Source of the DNA: Xenorhabdus miraniensis | GTDB lineage: Bacteria; Pseudomonadota; Gammaproteobacteria; Enterobacterales; Enterobacteriaceae | Assembly (NCBI RefSeq): GCF_002632615.1 | Contig: NZ_NITZ01000022.1 | Span: 16,046-80,045 of the forward strand | Reading direction: 5' to 3' | Length of the DNA stretch: 64,000 nt | In this document: positions 34,059 through 41,732 of the stretch, piece after piece | Layout: each line of letters opens with the position of its first letter | How positions within the stretch are numbered: position 1 is the first letter of the stretch | Made by a program: the position numbers and the translations under genes | The notes under the pieces: generated by a model | Databases searched by the model: none | What the model saw: only the letters and a program-made list of their open reading frames with translations | Told to the model about the DNA's origin: nothing

Positions 34059-34457
34059 ATGCGTAATATGCAGATGATATTAAGCCAGTGGGGCGCATGG
34101 GCTGGCGAGGGGAACAGTGCGGTTGACTGGGCACCGATTGCCGCCGGATTTAAAGGGTTGGCACCCAGCACCCGAAAGACCCGCGTCCAATGTTGTGATG
34201 ATGACGGATTCGCTATCGATGCGGCTGTTCTGCGCTTGAAGAAACACAATCCTTATTATTATCAGTTAATTGTGTTGCATTATATTAAAGCACTGCCACT
34301 CAGGCCAATGGGCACGAAATTAGGCATTTCTCATAACGAAGTCGCCAAACGATTACAGGCCGCCGAGGGATTTATTGAGGGTGTACTGGCCGTTTCAGAT
34401 GTCGTTTTGGAACTGGACAAAGGCGTGCAAAAAGAAACCGTTAATCGGGTTGCGTAA
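34059..34457 (+). CDS. Q-type antiterminator
   Basis: The 132-residue protein matches the antitermination Q family: LSQWGAWAGEGN, WAPIAAGFKGLAPSTRKTR and CCDDDG in the first third, then a helix-turn-helix-like LRPMGTKLGISHNEVAKRLQ and AEGFIEGVL. It should let RNA polymerase pass terminators and reach the lysis and structural genes. A terminator lies at 34522. An AAGGAG site precedes the ATG. Confidence 0.85.
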   Translation: MRNMQMILSQWGAWAGEGNSAVDWAPIAAGFKGLAPSTRKTRVQCCDDDGFAIDAAVLRLKKHNPYYYQLIVLHYIKALPLRPMGTKLGISHNEVAKRLQAAEGFIEGVLAVSDVVLELDKGVQKETVNRVA

Positions 34458-34521
34458 TTACAAAAGTCAGTATATTGTGATAAGAGTGATAGCAATGTCA
34501 CACAGCTTATTGAATTTTCAG

Positions 34522-34545
34522 ACCTCGCTTTGGCGGGGTTTTTTG
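34522..34545 (+). terminator. intrinsic terminator after the Q gene
   Basis: ACCTCGC and GCGGGGT flank a short loop, followed by TTTTTT. It lies about 65 nt after Q and is a plausible terminator that Q overcomes. The rest of the gap to 34637 holds no gene. Confidence 0.75.
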
Positions 34546-34636
34546 TTGCCTGAAATAAACATAAGACTTGCTGTTCGTTTTGGTCAGAGTTACATGTGTG
34601 TCTATGCACAATAACTGACCAAAGGTTTAAATTATC

Positions 34637-34837
34637 ATGCTAAAACATGAAGATATGACAACAACAGCCGCTTTTGTTTTAGAAACCGTCCCCCGGTATG
34701 ACTGGGCGTCTGTTTCTGCTGTTTCCACCCTGACGGGGCTATCCGCGCCGCGTTGCCAATTACTGTTAACTCAATTTTGTCTGGCTGGCCTGATGGAAAG
34801 CCGGGACAACGACACCTTTTTCAAGCGCTGTCCCTGA
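34637..34837 (+). CDS. small winged-helix-like phage protein
   Basis: The 66-residue protein contains YDWASVSAVSTLTGLSAPRC and LLLTQFCLAGLMESR, which read like a small winged helix in which the second half is a recognition helix and wing. Such proteins often act as minor regulators. No exact family is recognised. Confidence 0.55.
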   Translation: MLKHEDMTTTAAFVLETVPRYDWASVSAVSTLTGLSAPRCQLLLTQFCLAGLMESRDNDTFFKRCP

Positions 34838-34940
34838 CGGGGCCGTGTCTTAAGCGGTGAAAGGGACGGCGGGTGGTATTTAACAACGCCAGCCGTTCGC
34901 CTGTTCTGTGGCTTTTCAGAGAGCAAGCCAGCATCGACGC

Positions 34941-35990
34941 ATGGAAAATATTGTGAATTCAAGCGGTATCACATTAATTAACGACGACTCTCTGAAATTT
35001 ATCAAAACCTTACCGGATAACTGTATCGACCTTATCGCGACTGACCCGCCTTACTTTCAGGTCAAAGACTGCAATTGGGATAATCAGTGGAGCGATGTCA
35101 CGGCATATCTTGCGTGGCTGGAGGAACTACTGGCTGAATTCTGGCGGGTACTGAAACCGAACGGTAGCCTGTATATGTTTTGCGGTTCCCGTCTGGCCTC
35201 TGATACCGAGCTGCTGGTACGTGAACGGTTTAATGTATTGAATCATATCATTTGGGCGAAACCGTCCGGCCCGTGGCGCAGGCAGAATAAAGAAAGCCTG
35301 CGGATGTATTTTCCGGCAACCGAACGCATCATTTTTGCTGAACATTATCAAGGACCATATCACCCGAAAGGGGAGGGTTATTTCCGCCAATGCCGGGAAC
35401 TGAAACAGTCGGTGTTTAAACCGTTAATAGATTACTTCCGTGATGCCCGAAAAGCGTTAGGTGTCACGGCAAAAGACATTCACTCTGCAACCGGTAAACA
35501 GATGGCCAGTCACTGGTTCAGCGACAGTCAATGGCAGTTACCCAATGAGACTGACTATCAAAAGTTACAGGTACTGTTTGATCGTATCGCCCAAGAAAAG
35601 CACCAGCGTGGCGAACTGAACAAGCCCTATGATGAGCTGGTGGGAACTCACCTGACATTATCGCGGCAGTATGAAGAACTACAGCAAGAATATGGCCTAA
35701 TACGCCGTTCATTTACCGTCACCGCAGCCGTACCTTATACCGATGTCTGGCATTTTTCACCCGTGCAGTATTATCCGGGCAAACACCCCTGCGAAAAGCC
35801 GGCTGACTTGATGACGCATATTATCCGGTCCAGCAGCCGGGAAGGGGATTTGGTGGCAGACTTCTTTATGGGTTCCGGGGCGACATTGAAAGCGGCCTTG
35901 AAACTTAATCGTCGTGTGTTGGGTGTTGAACTGGAAGAAGAGCGGTTTAAGCAAACGGAGCAAGAGATCAACGGGCAGTTGTCAACTTAG
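34941..35990 (+). CDS. beta-type DNA methyltransferase (N4-cytosine or N6-adenine)
   Basis: The 349-residue protein has motif IV DPPYFQ near residue 35 and motif I DFFMGSGAT near residue 315. A variable target-recognition part lies between them. This order is the beta class of amino methyltransferases. No cognate restriction gene is adjacent, so it is an orphan that could shield phage DNA from host restriction. The start MENIVNSSG was chosen over an upstream ATG because DPPY then falls at the usual distance. Confidence 0.85.
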   Translation: MENIVNSSGITLINDDSLKFIKTLPDNCIDLIATDPPYFQVKDCNWDNQWSDVTAYLAWLEELLAEFWRVLKPNGSLYMFCGSRLASDTELLVRERFNVLNHIIWAKPSGPWRRQNKESLRMYFPATERIIFAEHYQGPYHPKGEGYFRQCRELKQSVFKPLIDYFRDARKALGVTAKDIHSATGKQMASHWFSDSQWQLPNETDYQKLQVLFDRIAQEKHQRGELNKPYDELVGTHLTLSRQYEELQQEYGLIRRSFTVTAAVPYTDVWHFSPVQYYPGKHPCEKPADLMTHIIRSSSREGDLVADFFMGSGATLKAALKLNRRVLGVELEEERFKQTEQEINGQLST

Positions 35991-36147
35991 GGTTTACTAC
36001 TCAATAAAGCATCATTGTCTTTCAAATTTTATGCCTATAGATGGGTAAGATTTCATTGAGATAAAAATTTACCTTAAGTAAGTTTTTTGGTTATTTATCA
36101 GATAAATGAAATTGCCTTTATTAATTTAATCATTAAATGAGGTGCTT

Positions 36148-36903
36148 ATGTCTGAAGTTAATAATCCAGAAAAACAATGCAAAATTATTCCCGCACAATA
36201 CAAGATTGATGCGGTAACAGCGCCTGTTGGTTCTTGTCCGTGGGCGATCATTCAGGTGTATCTGGGAAATAAATTACACCGTAGTGATTGGGATGCGCCG
36301 GGTGAACACATGCGCCTGACGTCTAATGAGCCTGTTTATATTGAAAAGAGCAATAAACATGATGAGTGGTTTCCGTGGCAGCCAACTCCCGATGACTTGA
36401 TGGCGTGTGACTGGCATCTGGTGAAGTCTGGGTCAAAGCCACAGCAGATGGATTGCATGCTGGAGTTTGACCTAGAGGTAGGTACGGGTTCCTTTTCTAA
36501 CAAAGATCAGATGTGGGGATATCTTGCTGATGCGGAATTTGAACCTGCGGGGGAACATCTAGGTCCTTTCGGTACGCTGACTGGCATCCAGAATAAAACC
36601 GCTATCATAAAATTCTCATTGCTTGTCTGGGATGGGTTAAACCAGAAAATCTTTATCCGTGTCTCTTCAGATAGCAATCAAGCCGGTTATCAGAAGCTGG
36701 TGGATTTATTTAAACAGAATCTCACAATAACGGTGGACGGAGTTCCTTATTCATTGGGTAGCAGTATCGACAGCCATCTATTTGGCAAGCACGAATACGA
36801 ATTCATTGGCGAATATAGTAACGACGATGCTAAAAAGTTGGGTAGTCTGCTGCAACAACAGAATGTAGGGGATTCATTGCCCTATTGTTTAAACTGGAAA
36901 TAA
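36148..36903 (+). CDS. protein with Tad2-like (DUF2829) N-terminal domain and unknown C-terminal domain
   Basis: The 251-residue protein contains, near residues 33 to 93, the DUF2829 pattern: VYLGNKLHRSDWDAPGEHMR and then WFPWQPTPDDLMACDWHLVK. Tad2 proteins of this family bind cyclic ADPR-type signals and block Thoeris defence. The remaining 160 residues are beta-rich and unlike the small known Tad2 proteins. Function in counter-defence is inference. It is preceded by an AT-rich gap and followed by a terminator, so it may be its own unit. The start may be GTG 6 nt upstream. Confidence 0.6.
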   Translation: MSEVNNPEKQCKIIPAQYKIDAVTAPVGSCPWAIIQVYLGNKLHRSDWDAPGEHMRLTSNEPVYIEKSNKHDEWFPWQPTPDDLMACDWHLVKSGSKPQQMDCMLEFDLEVGTGSFSNKDQMWGYLADAEFEPAGEHLGPFGTLTGIQNKTAIIKFSLLVWDGLNQKIFIRVSSDSNQAGYQKLVDLFKQNLTITVDGVPYSLGSSIDSHLFGKHEYEFIGEYSNDDAKKLGSLLQQQNVGDSLPYCLNWK

Positions 36904-36930
36904 CCCACTTAAATCTACATTCTGAATTTT

Positions 36931-36957
36931 AGGCTGCACTTCGGTGTGGCCTTTTTT
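36931..36957 (+). terminator. terminator after the Tad2-like gene
   Basis: AGGC-TG-CAC and GTG-TG-GCCT pair around a TTCG loop, with two wobble pairs, followed by TTTTTT. The gene thus ends as a separate unit before the lysis region. Confidence 0.85.
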
Positions 36958-36995
36958 GTATCAGCTCACGGTAAAAATTTTTTAAGGTGATATAA

Positions 36996-37517
36996 ATGCA
37001 TACTCTATTAGGATATAGCGAGATTAACACAATGATCACCTACGAAGATTTGCAGAACGCCGCCGAGGAAGCCAGTGAAAAAAAATTTTCTCATGCAGAA
37101 ATATTAAGAAAATGTGTAGGCAATTTTATTGAATATTATCATCAATCGCTAGCCATAGCGGCCAATCCTACCTTTTGCAATCACAAAGGGGAGGAAATGC
37201 AGATTATTACGTTGGGTGTGAGCGAACATAACGTATTCAAAGAAAAGTACTTGCATGAACTCAAGCTATCGGATGATTTTACGCTCTCTTTCATGCTAAA
37301 AACTGTGATTGCCATGAAAGGTGTTCACCATACATGGATAGCCTCGCCAATAACGATAAGCATGAATTCCGATGTGGTAACATTCACTTTTAATGACAAT
37401 TCAGAAACAAAATCATGCCGGATCCCTCAAGGGAACACGTTAGCGATTTATAGTGAAGCGGCTGATATGTTGAAAATGATAACGATGAATATCATTAAAC
37501 AAACTGCACCAAAATAA
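36996..37517 (+). CDS. AT-rich accessory protein, unknown
   Basis: The 173-residue protein lies between the Tad2-like unit and the lysis operon. It is AT-rich compared with the structural genes. An internal start reading MITYEDLQNA is also possible. It has a helical N-terminus (NAAEEASEKKFSHAEILR) and a beta-rich C-terminus. No family is recognised. Its place beside a Tad2-like gene suggests another accessory or counter-defence gene. Confidence 0.55.
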   Translation: MHTLLGYSEINTMITYEDLQNAAEEASEKKFSHAEILRKCVGNFIEYYHQSLAIAANPTFCNHKGEEMQIITLGVSEHNVFKEKYLHELKLSDDFTLSFMLKTVIAMKGVHHTWIASPITISMNSDVVTFTFNDNSETKSCRIPQGNTLAIYSEAADMLKMITMNIIKQTAPK

Positions 37518-37667
37518 CGAACGTAATGACAAGTTCAAGGCTGCCTGTGGGTAGTCATAGATGTTTGCAGATTGGAATATAATCAACAAAAACAATCAAA
37601 TAGAAGCTAAGGAATATTTTTAGGAATATTTCGTGGTTGGTTTTGTTGTTTCGCTCTATTTTAATTC

Positions 37668-37748
37668 GCCGCCGCAATTTCTCAACACTCCAATCCTATT
37701 GCGGTCGGCACCCTAACTCATTGAAACTAATCCGATATCGGAATTCCG
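37668..37748. promoter_or_regulatory. inverted repeats upstream of the lysis operon
   Basis: GCCGCCGCAAT (37668-37678) faces ATTGCGGTCGGC (37698-37709). Two overlapping palindromes, CCGATATCGG and CGGAATTCCG, lie at 37732-37748. The 300-nt gap before the holin holds no gene, so these are candidate sites for late control or attenuation. Confidence 0.45.
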
Positions 37749-37832
37749 ATAACGGCATTTCCTATTAACTACAACTCACAGGGGCGACCATAGCTCACCC
37801 CACGGACGCCCATTGTTCAGATGGGGTGGATT

Positions 37833-38168
37833 ATGCGCATGACTGAAAAAAACACCGAGTTCTGGATTCAGGTCTGGGACTGGATATTAATTAACGCGCC
37901 CCTGATTGCGGGGGTACTGCTGGCTGCCATGACGGCATTCACTCGCGAGAAAAGAGAGGGGGCAGGATGGAAAGCCTCATTGGCCGAAGCGTTTATCTGT
38001 GCAGCAATCAGTGTCGGCATTATTAACGCGCTGGAATGGGCGAACCTGCCACTCAGTCTGGCTCAGTTCTTTGGGGTACTCATTGGCTTTTTGGGCACCA
38101 AGAAGATTGGGTCAGTGGTTGATGCGGTCTTTACCTTCTTCAAGAACAAGTTTGGGGTGAACAGATGA
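37833..38168 (+). CDS. lambda-family holin
   Basis: The 111-residue protein has three membrane segments (about residues 18 to 36, 50 to 66 and 74 to 90) and a basic C-terminus. WDWILINAPLIAGVLLAAM and KASLAEAFICAAISVGIINAL match lambda S-type holins, which release the endolysin. The start after GGGGTGG (MRMTEKN) could also be two codons later (MTEKN); a dual start would resemble lambda S. Confidence 0.85.
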   Translation: MRMTEKNTEFWIQVWDWILINAPLIAGVLLAAMTAFTREKREGAGWKASLAEAFICAAISVGIINALEWANLPLSLAQFFGVLIGFLGTKKIGSVVDAVFTFFKNKFGVNR

Positions 38169-38392
38169 ACAAAAAAATGCTTGGCGTGAATGTTCTTCCT
38201 CTGGTTGTGATGCTGCATCAAGCTCGCCGTTGGTGGACGCTGCGCAAACTGCGAAGTCATTGGCGACAAGAACAAAAATTTGCGAAGCGATATCGCCAGC
38301 ACAAATGGGCGCGTGGGGTTTTCAATATTGAATGGAATTACTGGCTCCTCAAAATTTCTGCACGTGCCAAGCAAGAACAGGGGGTAATCTAG
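38165..38392 (+). CDS. small basic protein in the lysis operon
   Basis: The 75-residue protein is coupled to the holin by an ATGA overlap. It is very basic and Trp-rich (RRWWTLRKLRSHWRQEQK). Its function is unknown; it may modulate lysis. It shares one base with the endolysin start. Confidence 0.55.
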   Translation: MNKKMLGVNVLPLVVMLHQARRWWTLRKLRSHWRQEQKFAKRYRQHKWARGVFNIEWNYWLLKISARAKQEQGVI

Positions 38393-38787
38393 TGAGCAGA
38401 GGTATTCGCAATAATAATCCGGGCAATATCCGCCACGGGGATAAATGGCAGGGACTGTGCAGCAGACAGACGGATAAGTCATTCTGTCAGTTCACCGCAC
38501 CGGAATACGGCATTCGCGCCATGCTGATTATCCTGCGCAATTATGTGAAGCGCTACGGTGACAAGAACATTCGCCAGTTTATTTCCCGCTGGGCGCCACC
38601 AAACGAGAATGACACAGAAAACTACATTGCGTATGTGAGCCGTGCGGTTGGTGTTTCCAGTGATGCAGTCATCGATGTCTACCACCAACCCACCATGACA
38701 GCATTGGTTACCGCCATGATAAAGATGGAGAACGGCAGGCAACCTTATTCCGAGGCGACGTTTGAGAAAGCGTTTGAGTTGTTGTGA
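38392..38787 (+). CDS. phage endolysin / peptidoglycan hydrolase (P5-like)
   Basis: The 131-residue protein begins SRGIRNNNPGNIRHGDKWQG, the signature of a P5-like structural-protein/muralytic family used as endolysin in many enterobacterial prophages. The GTG start overlaps the preceding stop (TAGTG). No signal peptide is visible, so it should depend on the lambda-type holin for release. Confidence 0.78.
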   Translation: MSRGIRNNNPGNIRHGDKWQGLCSRQTDKSFCQFTAPEYGIRAMLIILRNYVKRYGDKNIRQFISRWAPPNENDTENYIAYVSRAVGVSSDAVIDVYHQPTMTALVTAMIKMENGRQPYSEATFEKAFELL

Positions 38788-39230
38788 AGTGGTATCACAT
38801 ACTGATTATTGTAGCGGTCTCAGCTTTTGCAGGGTTATTGGATCACCTGATAGATAAAAACAAAAAGCTGGACAGCGACAATGCTCAACTCAGCAAAGCC
38901 CTGTCAGAACAAGTCGCCATCAACACCACCCAGCAAGAGCGGATAAAGCACCTTGCAGAACAGGATGCAAAGCACCTACAGGAGCTAAAGAATGCCAAGA
39001 GTAAAATTGATGAGCTTCACACTGCTTCTCTTGCTCATCCTGAGCGGGTGTACATCCAAGCCAAGTGTCCAGTGCCTAAAACCACTGCCCCCTCCGGCGT
39101 GGATGATGCAGCCACCGCCCGACCTACAGACTCCGCTATCCGAAATTATTGTCTACTCCGAGGGCGCATTGCCACCTCAGAGCAAATGATACTGGGGTTG
39201 CAGGAATATGTTAGGACGCAGTGTGGGTGA
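38784..39230 (+). CDS. Rz-like inner-membrane spanin
   Basis: The 148-residue protein starts at GTG, overlapping the endolysin stop. One N-terminal membrane anchor is followed by a long coiled coil. The second half (SKIDELHTASLAHPERVYIQ) is highly similar to the Rz of the Mu-like prophage at 5223, although the two phages are unrelated elsewhere. Rz1 is nested inside. Confidence 0.85.
   Translation: MKWYHILIIVAVSAFAGLLDHLIDKNKKLDSDNAQLSKALSEQVAINTTQQERIKHLAEQDAKHLQELKNAKSKIDELHTASLAHPERVYIQAKCPVPKTTAPSGVDDAATARPTDSAIRNYCLLRGRIATSEQMILGLQEYVRTQCG
38992..39189 (+). CDS. Rz1-like outer-membrane spanin lipoprotein, nested in Rz
   Basis: The 65-residue reading in a shifted frame has a hydrophobic signal, lipobox LSGC and the tail KPLPPPAWMMQPPPDL, almost the same as the Rz1 at 5273. 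A second possible Met lies six codons into the frame. Confidence 0.82.
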   Translation: MPRVKLMSFTLLLLLILSGCTSKPSVQCLKPLPPPAWMMQPPPDLQTPLSEIIVYSEGALPPQSK

Positions 39231-39267
39231 GAGGACGGCAAGAGTACTACCGTCCTACTCAGTTTTA

Positions 39268-39441
39268 TTATAAACACCATACGTAATTTAATACCCCCGG
39301 ATGTACCTTTGTGCATTGAACTAAACAGCTGCTCCATGCTGAGCTGCCTGGAGTAAACATCGAGCAAGTCATAGCATAGGTCTGCATTGAAGCAAGAAGA
39401 GTAGAGCCTGCCAACAGGTAAAGAAGAAGGTATTTTTTCAT
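39268..39441 (-). CDS. small secreted Cys-containing protein, probable moron
   Basis: The 57-residue product starts MKKYLLLYLLAGSTLLASMQ with a Sec signal ending near QTYA, leaving about 34 residues with four cysteines (TCSM, SSCLVQCTK, VWCL). It is antisense to the phage genes, between Rz and terminase, the slot where lambda carries bor. GGTGGA precedes the start. It is probably expressed from the lysogen. The function is unknown. Confidence 0.6.
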   Translation of the reverse strand: MKKYLLLYLLAGSTLLASMQTYAMTCSMFTPGSSAWSSCLVQCTKVHPGVLNYVWCL

Positions 39442-39594
39442 TTTATCCACCATATCTTACTGACAACACTACAAAGCCTCATAACTCCATTTCAACCCAA
39501 TTAAAAGCGAATAATGCTTAACAATTAGTTAACACTTGAAATTAAAGTCAATATTTTTTACCCATTCTTCGAATGGTTACCGCAATACCCCCCT

Positions 39595-39622
39595 GCCACC
39601 CGTTAACGCTGGTGGCTTTTTT
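39595..39622 (+). terminator. hairpin with T-run before the terminase genes
   Basis: GCCACC pairs with GGTGGC around a 10-nt loop, then TTTTTT. A smaller CCATTC/GAATGG hairpin lies 20 nt upstream. They end the lysis transcript unless antitermination by Q is active. Confidence 0.7.
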
Positions 39623-39641
39623 CTTTGTAAGGAATCAAGAC

Positions 39642-40271
39642 ATGGCACAAAAGAAAATCCAGCTTACTGATGAGCAAAAGATTTTCTTTGATGCCTTAAC
39701 TCCACTACAGCAAAAATTCGCACTGGGTATCCTGAAAGGGTTAAATCAGGTCGATTCTTATCGTAAGGCAGGAGGGAAGGCAAAAGGAGAATCTGCCCGA
39801 ACTCAGGCGAGCCGAATGATAACATTTGATAACGTTAAAACCTTTCTCGACACCATGAACCAAGAAGCCGTTTCCGATGCCGTAATGAGCCGCCAAGAAG
39901 CCTTAGAGCGCTTATCAGCAATGGGACGTGTTTCCATTCACGATATCGCCGACTTCCGTAACAGTCAGATAGGGGAAGACGAAGAGGGCAAACCAGTATT
40001 TCAAGCAACTTGGCAATTTAAAGATTCAGCGTTGCAGAACCCTGCCGCCTTAAGTGCCATCTCAGAACTGACCACCGGCAAGGACGGCATCAAGTTAAAA
40101 CTTCATGACCCGAAAGCCGCTATCAAGCAATTGGCTGACCTGATGGGCTGGGATGCACCGAAAAAAACAGAGCTGACAGGCAAAGATGGCGGTCCTATCC
40201 AAACGGTCGCCTTGACTAAGGCAGAGTATCAACAAGCCCGGCAGGAGATGTTAGATGAGGATGACTGCTGA
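39642..40271 (+). CDS. terminase small subunit (Terminase_2 type)
   Basis: The 209-residue protein shows the small-terminase pattern: FDALTPLQQKFALGILKG, YRKAGGKAKGESARTQASRM and VKTFLDTM, a helix-turn-helix-like DNA-recognition region. It selects phage DNA for packaging. The start MAQKKIQLTD follows AAGGAATC. It overlaps the large subunit by 17 nt. Confidence 0.88.
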   Translation: MAQKKIQLTDEQKIFFDALTPLQQKFALGILKGLNQVDSYRKAGGKAKGESARTQASRMITFDNVKTFLDTMNQEAVSDAVMSRQEALERLSAMGRVSIHDIADFRNSQIGEDEEGKPVFQATWQFKDSALQNPAALSAISELTTGKDGIKLKLHDPKAAIKQLADLMGWDAPKKTELTGKDGGPIQTVALTKAEYQQARQEMLDEDDC

Positions 40272-41727
40272 GCAACGGGATTTTGCCCGTAAGATAGAAT
40301 GCGAAGAAGACGGTCTGTACTTTTCTCGTTATTTCTTCAAACAACGGATGGGCAGCAAGATGATTGTTGCTCCGCATCACCTGATCATTGATGAGACCTT
40401 GCAGCGGGTGATCGATGGCGAGATATCCCGGCTGATTATCAATGTCCCACCCGGTTATACCAAAACAGAACTGGCGACCATTAATTTGATGGGGCGAGGG
40501 CTGGCACTCAATAACCGTGCTCGGTTTATGCACCTGTCATACTCCCACAATCTGGCCTTACTCAATTCCTCTACAACACGCAATATGGTGAAGTCACGGG
40601 CGTATCAGTCTTTGTGGCCCATGACCTTGCGTGATGATGCGGACAGTAAAGCCATGTGGTGGACCGAGCACGGTGGCGGAGTGTATGCCTCATCTGCGGC
40701 GGGACAGGTAACTGGGTTCCGTGCAGGTCATATGGAGTCGGGCTGGCAGGGGGCATTGATCATTGATGACCCGGTTAAACCCGATGATGCCTACAGTGAA
40801 ACCATCCGCAGTGGCGTCAACACCCGTTTCAATGAAACCATCAAATCCCGTCTGGCCATTGAGACAACACCAATAATTGTCATCATGCAGCGTATCCACT
40901 ATCACGACCTGAGCGGCTATCTGTTACGGGGTGGCAGTGGAGAACAATGGCATCATCTTTGTTTGCCGGTGATTATTGATAACTCGGTATCTTATGAAAC
41001 ACTGTTTCCTGAACACACCCATGCCATTCCCATTGAGCATGGTTTGCCAGCGGGGTGGTTGTGGCCGTTCAAGCATAATGAATCACACCGTGTTTCGCTG
41101 TTCTCCCATCGCAGAACGGCAGAGGCACAATATATGCAGCGTCCTCGCAAGTTCAATGAAGAAGGCGCGTTATGGACGGAGCAAATGATAGCCGCCTCGC
41201 ATGTCATGACGATCAGTCAGGAACTGACCCGCACGGTTGTGGCCATTGACCCGCAGGCGACCAATTCCGAAGAGAGTGACGAAACGGGCATTGTGGTGAC
41301 AAGTCGCTACGGCACAGGAGACAGCAAACAATATAGTGTCGATGCGGATTACAGCAGCAAGTACTCCCCCAATGGTTGGGCAACTAAAGCGATCACTGCC
41401 TATGAGGAACATCAAGCCGATGCCATTGTGATCGAAACAAACCAAGGCGGTGATATGGCAGAAAATACGCTTAGAAACGCCGGCTTCAAGGGACGGATTA
41501 TCCGTGTTCATGCCAGTAAAGGGAAGTTCGCCCGGGCGGAGCCGATATCTGCACTTTACTCACAAGGGCGTGTCGCTCACCGGGGCAGTTTGTACCAACT
41601 GGAGAATCAGCTAATGGAATATGTACCTGCTACTGCAAAAAAATCCCCTGACCGGCTCGATGCAATGGTGTGGGGATTGACTGAACTCTCACAGAAAAAA
41701 GGCAGTTTCTTTACAACCAAGAGGTAA
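40255..41727 (+). CDS. terminase large subunit
   Basis: The 490-residue protein has the packaging ATPase with a Walker A-like loop NVPPGYTKTE near residue 63 and Walker B GALIIDDPVK near residue 166. The nuclease part shows VAIDPQATNSEESDET near residue 325 and a final PDRLDAMVWGL. It is not closely similar to the Mu-like terminase at 2877. Confidence 0.93.
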   Translation: MRMTAEQRDFARKIECEEDGLYFSRYFFKQRMGSKMIVAPHHLIIDETLQRVIDGEISRLIINVPPGYTKTELATINLMGRGLALNNRARFMHLSYSHNLALLNSSTTRNMVKSRAYQSLWPMTLRDDADSKAMWWTEHGGGVYASSAAGQVTGFRAGHMESGWQGALIIDDPVKPDDAYSETIRSGVNTRFNETIKSRLAIETTPIIVIMQRIHYHDLSGYLLRGGSGEQWHHLCLPVIIDNSVSYETLFPEHTHAIPIEHGLPAGWLWPFKHNESHRVSLFSHRRTAEAQYMQRPRKFNEEGALWTEQMIAASHVMTISQELTRTVVAIDPQATNSEESDETGIVVTSRYGTGDSKQYSVDADYSSKYSPNGWATKAITAYEEHQADAIVIETNQGGDMAENTLRNAGFKGRIIRVHASKGKFARAEPISALYSQGRVAHRGSLYQLENQLMEYVPATAKKSPDRLDAMVWGLTELSQKKGSFFTTKR

Positions 41728-41732
41728 TTTTC

